A DNA stretch of 41,213 nucleotides from an alpha proteobacterium SCGC AAA240-E13 (GTDB lineage: Bacteria; Pseudomonadota; Alphaproteobacteria; Pelagibacterales; Pelagibacteraceae): the NCBI GenBank assembly GCA_000504625.1, contig AZHR01000010.1:1-41213 (forward strand). The letters are read 5' to 3'. The position numbers and the translations under genes were made by a program. Below, piece after piece: positions 1-7,853 of this stretch. The notes beneath the pieces were generated by a model that saw nothing but the letters and a program-made list of their open reading frames with translations, did not search any database and was not told where the DNA came from. The first letter of the stretch is position 1. Each line of letters begins with the position of its first letter.

Positions 1-779
1 AATCCTCCCTCATATTTTTCGCCAAGTTGGTTAGTAAAAATTCCTTTTCCATGTCTTACATCATCTTTCCATTCTCCAACGTATTTTTTTCCATCTGTAC
101 TTGTATGAGTTCCTTGTCCATTAGATTTACCTTCAATAAATTCGCCAAAATATGTTGCGCCATCTTTATATGTAAAAGTTCCTAATCCCGAAAATTTTCC
201 ACCCTTAAACTCACCAGAGTATTTAGAACCATCTTTATAAATTAAAGTACCGTGACAATCTCTCCATTCAACAACAGCCTTACGAAGTTTTAAAGCAAAT
301 TTTTTTTCTTTGAGAGGACTTTCTTTACACTCGTACGATGAACTTTGTTTCTGAGTTAGTTTTTTCTTAACTAGATTATCTTCTATTTTCTTAGATTTCT
401 TTTTATCAATTGAAATTTCTATTTTATTACGTTTAACTAATTTGTCTTTTTCCCATATACCATTGTCAATAGTTCCATCTAGCCATGAGTAGGTTCCTTG
501 TCCATGTCGTTTTCCAGCCTTAAATCCTCCAACGTATTTTACTCCATCTAGCCATGTGAAAGTTCCCTGGCCTGATAATCTTCCATTCTTAAACTCACCC
601 ACATATTTAGATCCATCTTTATAAGTCAAAGTACCGTGGCAGTCTTTCCATTTAGTAAAGATCTTAAAAAATATTAAACTGTTTTTTTTTTCTACAAAAG
701 GGCTTCCTTCACACTCTTTTGCTTTTACTATGTTACAAACCAACAAACCCAGAACCAAGATCCCTAAAATCTTTTTCAT
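1..779 (-). CDS. Secreted MORN-repeat protein, 3' end cut by window edge
   Basis: My reading of the minus strand from an ATG at 779 stays open to the left edge (259 codons, no stop). The first 20 residues look like a Sec signal peptide (MKKILGILVLGLLV core, then VKA before the mature part), so the product is probably periplasmic or outer-surface. The rest is MORN repeats of the form Y-x-G-E-F-K-x-G-x-x-x-G-x-G-T-x-T-x-x-D-G, roughly residues 50-110 and 178-259. The protein is an internal duplication: each half opens with a Cys (C23, C151), then a W-x-D-C-H-G-T-L motif (C47, C175), with exactly 24 residues between the two Cys in both halves, suggesting a disulfide per module. A Lys-rich linker (about 112-145) joins them. 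MORN repeats are structural or lipid/protein-binding elements; the specific role is unknown. The gene sits 202 bp from the radical SAM gene, same strand. Confidence 0.85.
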   Translation of the reverse strand, partial: MKKILGILVLGLLVCNIVKAKECEGSPFVEKKNSLIFFKIFTKWKDCHGTLTYKDGSKYVGEFKNGRLSGQGTFTWLDGVKYVGGFKAGKRHGQGTYSWLDGTIDNGIWEKDKLVKRNKIEISIDKKKSKKIEDNLVKKKLTQKQSSSYECKESPLKEKKFALKLRKAVVEWRDCHGTLIYKDGSKYSGEFKGGKFSGLGTFTYKDGATYFGEFIEGKSNGQGTHTSTDGKKYVGEWKDDVRHGKGIFTNQLGEKYEGG

Positions 780-981
780 AAACTTATGCTATACCCAATT
801 TCTTTGTGTGTCAGTCGAGTAGAATTGTAGGATTTTAAGGGATCAAACAGGACAATAACAGGACAATGAGGGGATAAATAACAATTGTAGTTATGTGAAA
901 TTGTTTAACGGAATCTAATCCGAAAGTCAGCCAATGGAGTTCTCTATGTCATTACTAAATTAACTAGATATTTAATCGCTT
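780..981. other. Intergenic region upstream of the MORN gene
   Basis: No gene seen. This is the leader/promoter region of the MORN gene on the minus strand and the 3' flank of the radical SAM gene. It holds a short tandem repeat (846-867). Base composition is less AT-biased than in the polysaccharide genes. No tRNA-like fold or convincing terminator was recognised. Confidence 0.5.
846..867. repeat. Perfect 11-bp tandem repeat, two copies
   Basis: The unit AACAGGACAAT occurs at 846-856 and again directly at 857-867. It lies 67-88 bp upstream of the MORN start codon, so it could be a regulator half-site pair, but two copies of an 11-mer is weak evidence of function. Confidence 0.5.
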
Positions 982-2694
982 TTATTGAATATTTTGTTGA
1001 TTGCTTAATATTTTTGGTTGAGCTTCGAGTTTCCTCTTTTTTTCTTGTGAAAGTTTAAAACGTTTCACAAAAAGGCGTTGCCATAAACTAATAATACCAA
1101 TTTTCCACAAATAATATCCTGGCTTTCCATGAAAATGATTAAAATCCATAACACGTAAAAAGTCAAATCCCCTTTTAAAATAGTAAACTGCTCGAGCCAA
1201 TGTGAATAAAATAGGGTAATGTTCTTGTTTATTGTGAGAAGGATAAATCTTATTGCGCCAAATTTTATATAACCATTTTGGCATTTTCCAAAAACAGAGA
1301 ATAAAAACAAGGGCGTTTCCCATGGTGCGATGATAGCCGGTATAATAGTCAGTATCAATTTCTGGAATTTTAAGCCCTCTTTTCTCAAGATCTTTTGCCA
1401 TCTGAGTATTTGGTATGATTCTTAAAGAAAAAACATTTAGAGCAAATGGTCTAGGCATCTCATATAGCATATCAACGGTTGCTCTTGTATCTTCTGTGGT
1501 CTCTACTGGATTATCAAGAATTATGTCATAGGTTGGTGGTATCATAAATTTTTTATATTTGTTGAACACTATTGCAGCTGCTTTAATTGTTCTTAATTTA
1601 GTCGGTCTCCTGTAAAATTCTAGAATATTATCGCTACCAGACTGAATTCCCATACGGACTCGATTCATACCAGCATCCAAAAGTAGGGCGATCTTATCTT
1701 CACGAACGTAATTTGGTATTATTCCGAATATAGCAAAGGGAATATTAACTTCTTCCTTGTATAGTTTGCAAAATTCCTCAAGCGTTTCGTAACGTAAAGC
1801 AAGAAAACTGTCATCATGAAATGAAATTGATGATAAGTGGCGATGCTTGGAAATTGCCCGTTTTATTTCATCAATGATGGTGCGTGGTGAAGAGTGACGA
1901 AGCCTACGGTAAGCATTATCATATTCAATAAATTTTGTATTACCACAGAATGTACAATGCAAGGGGCAACCTATACTCCAAACCGTATTATATGTAAGTG
2001 ATGAATAGTTTAAAAAGTCAGTGTAATTTATTTTTTTGAAACCTTTACCGGGATGATATATAAATTCTCCATCTTGATAAGTAAGAGGAGGTAGTTCATT
2101 CATTTCTGTTGGTTTCATTAAAGGTAGGTTCTTATTTTTTATTATATTATTATCTTTGCGGAACCAAAAACTAGGAGCAGTAGTATAATCCTGTCTGCTT
2201 TTAAAAAGTTCCAAAAAATTTTTAAATGCAAATTCTCCTTCGCCAGTACAAATTGCATCAGCATGTTTGATCGCATCCTCAGGGTGAATAATCGGATGGA
2301 TGCCTCCCCATACTATATATGTGTTTGGGTTACATTTTCTAATTTCGGCAATGACCTTATGAACTGTGGTAGAGTATTGAGTCATTGAAGAAAGTCCAAC
2401 CAAATCACTTTCCGATAAAAATTTGGCGACTCTAAAGATATCGTTATCGTTCAAACTGCCTGCACCTTTTTCGAACAAGGTCCTGAAAATACTACGAAAA
2501 TTTCCTGTTGGTATGTAAGTTGTTTTAGTTTCTGAATGAATTGATTTAACATAACCTGAAAATTTTCTAAAACCAATGTTATCAAGTCCATCCTCAAAAC
2601 AGGCCAAATGTAATTTGATATGCGAATTTGACATATTCGGAGGCAAAAAATCTTTTTTGTTAAGATTATGTTTATTGGCAATATTAATATCCAT
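982..2694 (-). CDS. B12-binding-domain radical SAM protein
   Basis: 570 residues. The N-terminal part (about 25-165) looks like the cobalamin-binding-type Rossmann domain of class B radical SAM enzymes, with GGIHP (130-134) and GEGE (151-154). The radical SAM core carries the cluster motif C-x3-C-x2-C at Cys243, Cys247 and Cys250 (CPLHCTFC). The later stretch around RMGIQSGSD is the usual SAM-binding region of the barrel. Such enzymes methylate unactivated carbons or rearrange carbon skeletons in lipid, pigment or secondary metabolism. The C-terminal ~130 residues are basic and aromatic (many W, Y, F, K), suggesting membrane proximity. The substrate cannot be read from the sequence. It starts at an ATG divergent from the 5S rRNA gene. 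Its G+C is visibly higher than that of the polysaccharide genes downstream. Confidence 0.85.
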   Translation of the reverse strand: MDINIANKHNLNKKDFLPPNMSNSHIKLHLACFEDGLDNIGFRKFSGYVKSIHSETKTTYIPTGNFRSIFRTLFEKGAGSLNDNDIFRVAKFLSESDLVGLSSMTQYSTTVHKVIAEIRKCNPNTYIVWGGIHPIIHPEDAIKHADAICTGEGEFAFKNFLELFKSRQDYTTAPSFWFRKDNNIIKNKNLPLMKPTEMNELPPLTYQDGEFIYHPGKGFKKINYTDFLNYSSLTYNTVWSIGCPLHCTFCGNTKFIEYDNAYRRLRHSSPRTIIDEIKRAISKHRHLSSISFHDDSFLALRYETLEEFCKLYKEEVNIPFAIFGIIPNYVREDKIALLLDAGMNRVRMGIQSGSDNILEFYRRPTKLRTIKAAAIVFNKYKKFMIPPTYDIILDNPVETTEDTRATVDMLYEMPRPFALNVFSLRIIPNTQMAKDLEKRGLKIPEIDTDYYTGYHRTMGNALVFILCFWKMPKWLYKIWRNKIYPSHNKQEHYPILFTLARAVYYFKRGFDFLRVMDFNHFHGKPGYYLWKIGIISLWQRLFVKRFKLSQEKKRKLEAQPKILSNQQNIQ

Positions 2695-2856
2695 AGTAAT
2701 TATCCATAAATTTTTTCATCAGCATTATAAATAAATTTATAGTTGTGTAAAAGTAATAAAAACAGTTAATGTATAGAGATAGTTTTTTCATTTATTAGAG
2801 GATATTAATAAAATTAAGGTTTAATTTTCTTCTGCATATAAAATATGAATAATTTG
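2695..2856. other. Divergent intergenic region, radical SAM gene / 5S rRNA
   Basis: No gene recognised. This AT-rich spacer separates the minus-strand radical SAM start from the 5S promoter. There is no 23S 3' end or tRNA here, so the 5S is not the tail of a standard rRNA operon within this window. Confidence 0.5.
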
Positions 2857-2884
2857 TTGCAATTTTTGTTGATAGTCATATAGA
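2857..2884 (+). promoter_or_regulatory. Candidate promoter of the 5S rRNA gene
   Basis: A -35-like TTGCAA (2857-2862) and a -10-like TATAGA (2879-2884) are separated by 16 nt. The 5S 5' end at 2891 follows six bases after the -10 box, the expected distance for a transcription start. The match supports independent transcription of this detached 5S gene. Chance matches are common in AT-rich DNA. Confidence 0.45.
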
Positions 2885-2890
2885 TACATT

Positions 2891-3006
2891 GCCTGGTGAT
2901 TTTTGCGAAGGGGTAATACCCGATCCCATTCCGAACTCGGAAGTCAAGCCCTTCAGCGCCGATGGTACTTTGTCTTAAGACATGGAAGAGTAGGACGTTG
3001 CCAGGC
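2891..3006 (+). rRNA. rrf: 5S ribosomal RNA
   Basis: 116 nt with the terminal stem GCCTGG (2891-2896) paired to CCAGGC (3001-3006). The near-universal 5S core is present: CCCGATCCCATTCCGAACTC around 2929-2938, then AGCGCCGATGGTACT and a GTCTTAAGAC hairpin. The sequence is of alphaproteobacterial type. No 16S, 23S or rRNA-operon tRNA lies in the window, so the gene is detached from the rest of the rRNA operon. It is followed after 15 nt by rpmJ on the same strand, with no room for a terminator. Confidence 0.97.
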
Positions 3007-3021
3007 ATTACAAAAAAAATT

Positions 3022-3147
3022 ATGAAAATAGCAACATCATTAAAATCTTTAAAAAAAAGAGATATAAATTCCAAATTAGTTAGAAGAAGAGGAAGAGTTT
3101 ATATAATCAACAAAAAAAACCCAAAATTTAAAGCTAGACAAAAATAA
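3022..3147 (+). CDS. rpmJ: 50S ribosomal protein L36
   Basis: 41 residues from the ATG at 3022, the usual length of alphaproteobacterial L36. The order MKIATSLKSL, VRRRGRVYIINKK, FKARQK matches the family. It lacks the zinc-ligand Cys/His set of the C+ form, so it is a C- type L36, a small structural protein of the large subunit. A longer reading of this frame would run back into the 5S gene and is not credible. It sits 15 nt after the 5S 3' end and 23 nt before pntAA, all in one direction. There is no recognisable Shine-Dalgarno in the 15-nt gap, and it may be cotranscribed with the 5S RNA. Confidence 0.95.
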   Translation: MKIATSLKSLKKRDINSKLVRRRGRVYIINKKNPKFKARQK

Positions 3148-3170
3148 TTACTGTATTTTGATTATAATTC

Positions 3171-4271
3171 ATGAAAATCGGATCAATAAGTGAGAACTTG
3201 ACTTCAGAAAAAAGAATTTCATTAACCCCCGAATTATCAAAAAAATATTTAGATTTGGATGTGGAAATTTTTATAAACAAAAACTACGGGATTCATTTAG
3301 GTTTTCATGACAATGATTATAAAGAAAAGGGAGTTCAAATATTAAAAGATATTAATGAAGTTATTAATAATTCCAATTCCTTACTACAAGTTAATTTACC
3401 GCATACTAATCATATCACAAAGCTTAGGGAGAATACTTCGTTGATAGGCATTTTTAATCCTTATGGGAATAAAGAAAAAATAGACTTATTGTTAAAAAAA
3501 AAAATTAATATTTTTTCTTTGGACTTGTTGCCAAGAATTGCAAAGGCTCAGTCAATGGATGTTTTATCTTCACAAGCTAATTTAGCTGGTTATAAAGCAG
3601 TAATAGAATCCTTTAACGAGTTTGAAAAAGTTGTTCCAATGATGATGACTGCTGCTGGAACTATACCTGCGGCAAAAGTTTTGGTAATTGGAGCTGGAGT
3701 AGCTGGTTTACAAGCAATTGCTACGGCAAAACGTCTTGGAGCAATAGTTTTCGCCACTGATGTAAGACAGGCATCTAAGGAACAAGTAGAAAGTTTAGGA
3801 GGGAAATTTTTGTCCGTCGAAGGAGCCGAAAACCTAGAGACCAAAGAAGGATATGCAAAAGAAACAGGTGAAGATTTTAAATTGAAACAAAAAAAATTGT
3901 TGAGCGATACATTAAAAAAGATGGATATTGTTATTTGTACAGCATTGATACCTGGCAAAAAAGCACCAAGAATAATAAATGAAGAAATGTTTAAAGGTAT
4001 GCAAGCGGGAACGATTGTTTTTGATTTGGCGGTAGAGCAAGGGGGTAATTCAGCATATTCCGAGATAGACAAAATTGTAAATAAAAATGGAATAAAAATA
4101 ATTGGGTATAAAAACATATTGAATAAATTGCCGCTCTCTGCAACAAACCTATATTCCAAAAATTTATATAACTTTTTTTTTAATCTATATAACAAAGAAA
4201 AGAAAAATTTAAATATTAATTTAAAAGACGAAATTATTAATAAAACTTTTATACAAACCAAAAATACTTAA
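3171..4271 (+). CDS. pntAA: NAD(P) transhydrogenase, alpha subunit part 1 (domain I)
   Basis: 366 residues. This is the soluble NAD(H)-binding domain I of proton-translocating transhydrogenase, which moves hydride between NADH and NADP+ driven by the proton gradient. Family signatures are the PRIAKAQSMDVLSSQANLAGY region (121-141) and the NAD-binding GAGVAG (174-179) followed by an acidic D-V-R. The separate alpha-1 gene followed by a three-helix alpha-2 gene is the split arrangement known from Rhodospirillum-type alphaproteobacteria. It is 3 nt from pntAB and probably in one operon with pntB. The Lys/Asn-rich C-terminal tail after about residue 335 is the linker region. Confidence 0.96.
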   Translation: MKIGSISENLTSEKRISLTPELSKKYLDLDVEIFINKNYGIHLGFHDNDYKEKGVQILKDINEVINNSNSLLQVNLPHTNHITKLRENTSLIGIFNPYGNKEKIDLLLKKKINIFSLDLLPRIAKAQSMDVLSSQANLAGYKAVIESFNEFEKVVPMMMTAAGTIPAAKVLVIGAGVAGLQAIATAKRLGAIVFATDVRQASKEQVESLGGKFLSVEGAENLETKEGYAKETGEDFKLKQKKLLSDTLKKMDIVICTALIPGKKAPRIINEEMFKGMQAGTIVFDLAVEQGGNSAYSEIDKIVNKNGIKIIGYKNILNKLPLSATNLYSKNLYNFFFNLYNKEKKNLNINLKDEIINKTFIQTKNT

Positions 4272-4274
4272 TTT

Positions 4275-4580
4275 ATGGAAATTGACCCTTTTATTTTTAG
4301 ACTAAGCATATTCATATTGTCAATATTTATAGGATATTATGTTGTTTGGAGTGTGACGCCATCTTTGCATACTCCATTAATGTCAGTAACAAATGCTATC
4401 TCCTCTGTAATTATTGTAGGAGCAATAATTGCATCTTTGACGGGTGAAAATAATTCTAATTTTGAAATCTCAAATATTTTTGGTTTTATTGCGATATTAC
4501 TAGCGGCAATTAATATTTTTGGAGGCTTTTTAGTAACTCAAAGAATGTTGCAGATGTACAAAAAAAAGAAAAAAAAATAA
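4275..4580 (+). CDS. pntAB: NAD(P) transhydrogenase, alpha subunit part 2 (membrane)
   Basis: 101 residues with three predicted membrane helices (about 8-28, 38-58 and 66-90), matching the domain II part of the alpha subunit. With the membrane half of PntB it forms the proton channel between domains I and III. The motif SVTPSLHTPLMSVTNAISS is highly typical of the family. The C-terminus is a short run of lysines, expected on the cytoplasmic side. It starts 3 nt after pntAA and ends 4 nt before pntB. Confidence 0.96.
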   Translation: MEIDPFIFRLSIFILSIFIGYYVVWSVTPSLHTPLMSVTNAISSVIIVGAIIASLTGENNSNFEISNIFGFIAILLAAINIFGGFLVTQRMLQMYKKKKKK

Positions 4581-4584
4581 AAAT

Positions 4585-5976
4585 ATGTCACCGAATCTTG
4601 CAGCATTTTTATACTTAGCTTCAGGGATATTATTTATTTTAGCTCTTCGGGGGCTTTCATCACCTGAGACCTCAAGACAAGGAAACTTGTTTGGAATTTC
4701 GGGAATGTTAATCGCTATCATTGTAACTTTTTTGGTAGTTGAATCCTTTTCTAAAGAATTTATTTATGTGTTAATTTTTTTGTTGATCGGAGGAATAATT
4801 GGATCTGTTATAGCTTACAAAATTCCCATGACCGCCATGCCACAATTGGTTGCAGGATTTCATAGCTTAGTGGGTCTCTCCGCTGTATTGGTGGCAATAT
4901 CAGCTTTCCTTGAACCAAATGTATTTAATTTAGGCACAGTCGGCAATATTAAAACTGCAAGCTTAATTGAAATGTCATTAGGAGCTTCTATCGGGGCAAT
5001 TACTTTTTCCGGATCAGTTATAGCATTCTTAAAATTACAAGGAATCATGTCAGGTTCTCCAATTACATTTAGAGGCCAACATATACTAAACGGATTAATT
5101 GGAATTTCGATAGTTGTTTCAATCGTTTACCTTTGTATAAGTCAATTGCCTCAGTTATTTTGGATATTAATTTTAATTTCTTTCTTAATTGGGTTTCTTT
5201 TAATTATTCCAATTGGTGGCGCAGATATGCCAGTTGTTATTTCGATGTTGAATTCATATTCTGGTTGGGCAGCGGCAGGTATAGGATTTACATTGGAAAA
5301 TACAGCGTTAATAATAACGGGAGCTTTGGTAGGTTCCTCTGGAGCAATTCTCTCTTACATAATGTGTAAAGGAATGAACAGGTCTTTCTTTAATGTGATA
5401 CTTGGTGGATTTGGAGCAACAAATGACACGGCAAAAAATATTGAAAAAAGACCAGTTAAAAGTGGCAACGCTGAAGATGCAGCCTTTTTAATGAAAAATG
5501 CATCATCTGTTATAATTGTACCCGGATATGGTATGGCAGTCGCACAAGCACAACATGCTTTAAGAGAGATGGTTGATTCTTTAAAAAAAAATGGAATTAA
5601 AGTTTCTTATGCAATTCATCCGGTTGCTGGAAGAATGCCAGGACACATGAATGTGTTACTTGCGGAAGCCAATGTTCCTTACGATGAAGTTTTTGAACTT
5701 GATGATATTAATAATGATTTTGCAAATACAGACGTGACTTTTGTAATAGGAGCAAACGATGTGACTAATCCTGCGGCCAAAACTGATCCTCAAAGCCCAA
5801 TTTATGGTATGCCCGTGCTAGATGTAGAAAAGTGCAAATCAGTTTTATTTGTCAAAAGAAGTTTGTCCCCTGGATATGCCGGAATAGATAATGAGCTTTT
5901 TTACAGGAATAATACTTTAATGTTATTTTCAGATGCAAAAAAAATGACAGAGGATATTGTAAAAAATTTAAATTAA
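4585..5976 (+). CDS. pntB: NAD(P) transhydrogenase, beta subunit
   Basis: 463 residues. The N-terminal ~260 residues contain many membrane helices (domain II). The C-terminal ~185 residues form the NADP(H)-binding domain III, with GYGMAVAQAQ, HPVAGRMPGHMNVLLAEA, VIGANDVTNPAA and KRSLSPGYAG all present. Completes the PntAA-PntAB-PntB complex in the cytoplasmic membrane, supplying NADPH. Its TAA stop (5974-5976) overlaps the stop codon of the convergent FAD oxidoreductase gene (5973-5975). Confidence 0.97.
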   Translation: MSPNLAAFLYLASGILFILALRGLSSPETSRQGNLFGISGMLIAIIVTFLVVESFSKEFIYVLIFLLIGGIIGSVIAYKIPMTAMPQLVAGFHSLVGLSAVLVAISAFLEPNVFNLGTVGNIKTASLIEMSLGASIGAITFSGSVIAFLKLQGIMSGSPITFRGQHILNGLIGISIVVSIVYLCISQLPQLFWILILISFLIGFLLIIPIGGADMPVVISMLNSYSGWAAAGIGFTLENTALIITGALVGSSGAILSYIMCKGMNRSFFNVILGGFGATNDTAKNIEKRPVKSGNAEDAAFLMKNASSVIIVPGYGMAVAQAQHALREMVDSLKKNGIKVSYAIHPVAGRMPGHMNVLLAEANVPYDEVFELDDINNDFANTDVTFVIGANDVTNPAAKTDPQSPIYGMPVLDVEKCKSVLFVKRSLSPGYAGIDNELFYRNNTLMLFSDAKKMTEDIVKNLN

Positions 5977-7364
5977 TCGCGTATAATTTTGTCAGCAGAA
6001 TCAAATCCAATTTTGATCATTTGATCAATATCACCATAATAAAATTGTCCTTGTCGACCAATAGAAAAAAAGTTCTTAATTTTGGCAAAGTATTCTTCAG
6101 TTTCTTTTAAGTGAATTTCGTAGTCTTTTCTGTAAATTGGATAAACGCTTGGAACTTTAATTACTTTATAATTTATAACATCTGCTTTTTTTAAGAAATT
6201 ATCTTTTTCTATTTCCTGAATACACATTGAAAAAATTTCTTCATCCGAAGACTTCCATATGTCAGATTCATAATGACAAGAAATTTCTACTGCTAATATA
6301 TTTTCGTCTTTTGGACTTAAATATTCACTAAAAGAATTCATGTCAGAAATTCTATTGTATGATCTATTAATAAAATAACAATATTGACAATTAAGTACAT
6401 TTTTCTTTTTTGTTATTAAATAAACTAAAACCAGAGATAAATATTCTAATTTTTTTGCAGATTGTATTATTTTTGTTTCATGCAAAGGTTTGATTTTTGT
6501 TATAACTTTATTCAGAGGTATAGTAGATATAACAAAATCACCAGAAAAAGTTTTATCACTAGTTTTTACATCAAATGAATTATTTGAATTTAAAATTATT
6601 TCACTTACTTCCTGGGATGTATGAATTTCCCCACCATTACTTTTTACTTTTTTGCCTATTCTATTTGAAATTTCTCCATAACCTTTTTTTGGATAGTAAC
6701 TTGGCAAACTTTCTCTTTGTACAAGTGAAAGTTCACCTGGTTCTCGTTTTGAAAGCTCCAAATACTTATTTATTAAAAGATGTTTAAGTGTTCTTGCAAA
6801 ATCTAATTTTTTGCTTGCAGGAATTACTCTATGAGACAGTTCTGATGTTTTGATTTTCCAAAATTGTTCTGTATATGGTTTAAAAAAATTTTGATAAAGA
6901 TATTTTCCAAAATTATTAATTGCCCATTGTTTTACTGTTAAATTCTCATTTTTTTTCTTTTTCACCAATAAAGAAAATATAGATGTACTAATATACGATT
7001 TCGCAAAGCTCAGAGAACACATAATTGCAGATAGAATTCCCATTTGAAAAAGAACGCTTTTTGCAGACAATGGGTAGTCTACATATTTTCCTCTGAACAT
7101 CATTTTCACGCTTCTTTTTGAATATGGTATTTCACCTTGTTCACCTTTAAACAAATCCATTACCTTATTAAAAACTTCTTTATCTTCACTAAAAAATGAA
7201 TGGGGTCCTATATCAAAAAAATAATTTTCTACTTGTATAGATTTTGCAAGTCCTCCTATTGTTTTGTCGGATTCTATTACTTTTACATCATAGCCCTTTT
7301 CAGAAAGCCTCCAAGCAGAGCTCAAGCCAGTGATTCCGCCTCCAATGATTATGATTTTTTTCAT
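5973..7364 (-). CDS. FAD-dependent oxidoreductase, HemY/amine-oxidase fold
   Basis: 463 residues. It begins with a dinucleotide-binding motif, KKIIIIGGGITGLSSAWRL (GGGITG at 8-13), with acidic E31 at the end of the second strand, then IGGLAKS and FDIGPHSF, as in protoporphyrinogen-oxidase-like and UDP-galactopyranose-mutase-like flavoproteins. The C-terminus (SIGRQGQFYYGDIDQMI) resembles the FAD-closing motif of this family, common in polysaccharide clusters. It could be a sugar mutase-like or an isoprenoid-type oxidoreductase; the substrate is not readable. It is not a convincing heme enzyme given the context. It converges on pntB and diverges from the amino-sugar operon across an 81-bp, almost pure A/T spacer that should hold both promoters. 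Confidence 0.75.
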   Translation of the reverse strand: MKKIIIIGGGITGLSSAWRLSEKGYDVKVIESDKTIGGLAKSIQVENYFFDIGPHSFFSEDKEVFNKVMDLFKGEQGEIPYSKRSVKMMFRGKYVDYPLSAKSVLFQMGILSAIMCSLSFAKSYISTSIFSLLVKKKKNENLTVKQWAINNFGKYLYQNFFKPYTEQFWKIKTSELSHRVIPASKKLDFARTLKHLLINKYLELSKREPGELSLVQRESLPSYYPKKGYGEISNRIGKKVKSNGGEIHTSQEVSEIILNSNNSFDVKTSDKTFSGDFVISTIPLNKVITKIKPLHETKIIQSAKKLEYLSLVLVYLITKKKNVLNCQYCYFINRSYNRISDMNSFSEYLSPKDENILAVEISCHYESDIWKSSDEEIFSMCIQEIEKDNFLKKADVINYKVIKVPSVYPIYRKDYEIHLKETEEYFAKIKNFFSIGRQGQFYYGDIDQMIKIGFDSADKIIRD

Positions 7365-7445
7365 ATTTTGCCTATTTATATAGATATATTTATATATTGT
7401 AAGTTAAAAAAATTTTTTTTAAAAATTTATAATCGATTAATATAA

Positions 7446-7853
7446 ATGAAATCACCAAAAATTTTTAATTTCAAAAAATTCACAAAAAAAAGTGGAAAAC
7501 TTTTACCTATTACCTTCAATAATAAATTTCCCATAAAAGTAAAAAGAATTTTTTTTATTTATGGGAAAAAAAAATACAAACGCGGTGATCACGCACACAA
7601 AAAATGTTCTCAGGTATTTTTTGCTATTAAAGGAAAAATTAAAATAAATATGAAATACAGAAACACAGAAAAAAGTGTAATATTAAGTCACAATAAATCA
7701 GGAGCTTTGTTAGTTCCTCCTAAAATTTGGAGTAGTGTTGAGTTTTTAAAGAACAGATCAATAGTATTGGTACTAAATGATTATGAATATGATTTTAATG
7801 ATTATATAGAAACATACAAAGAATTTGTTGTATTCCAAAGAAAAAACAAATGA
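7446..7853 (+). CDS. NDP-sugar 3,4-ketoisomerase (FdtA/QdtA/WxcM-like cupin)
   Basis: 135 residues, close to the ~139 of FdtA. It is a single cupin domain with the hallmark R-G-D-H-A-H motif. His49 and His51 match the catalytic His pair of FdtA-type dTDP-4-keto-6-deoxyglucose 3,4-ketoisomerases. The cupin continues with QVFFAIKGKIKI, and the C-terminus has YDFNDYIETYKEFV, like the Y-x-x-x-D-Y-I-x-x-Y-x-x-F family ending. The expected reaction moves the keto group from C4 to C3 of an NDP-6-deoxyhexose, setting up amination at C3. First gene of a five-gene operon; it overlaps the next gene by 4 nt (ATGA). No dTDP-glucose dehydratase lies beside it, so the 4-keto sugar must come from elsewhere. 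Confidence 0.85.
   Translation: MKSPKIFNFKKFTKKSGKLLPITFNNKFPIKVKRIFFIYGKKKYKRGDHAHKKCSQVFFAIKGKIKINMKYRNTEKSVILSHNKSGALLVPPKIWSSVEFLKNRSIVLVLNDYEYDFNDYIETYKEFVVFQRKNK

Noticed and set aside
2962..3021. N-terminal extension of L36 into the 5S gene
   Set aside because: The family starts at the ATG at 3022; upstream codons are 5S rRNA sequence.
2814..3074. Minus-strand reading frame across the 5S gene
   Set aside because: It is antisense to a clear 5S rRNA with full terminal stem, and no family match is visible.
3590..4261. 223-codon minus-strand frame inside pntAA
   Set aside because: Shadow of a well-conserved gene on the other strand, with no family features.
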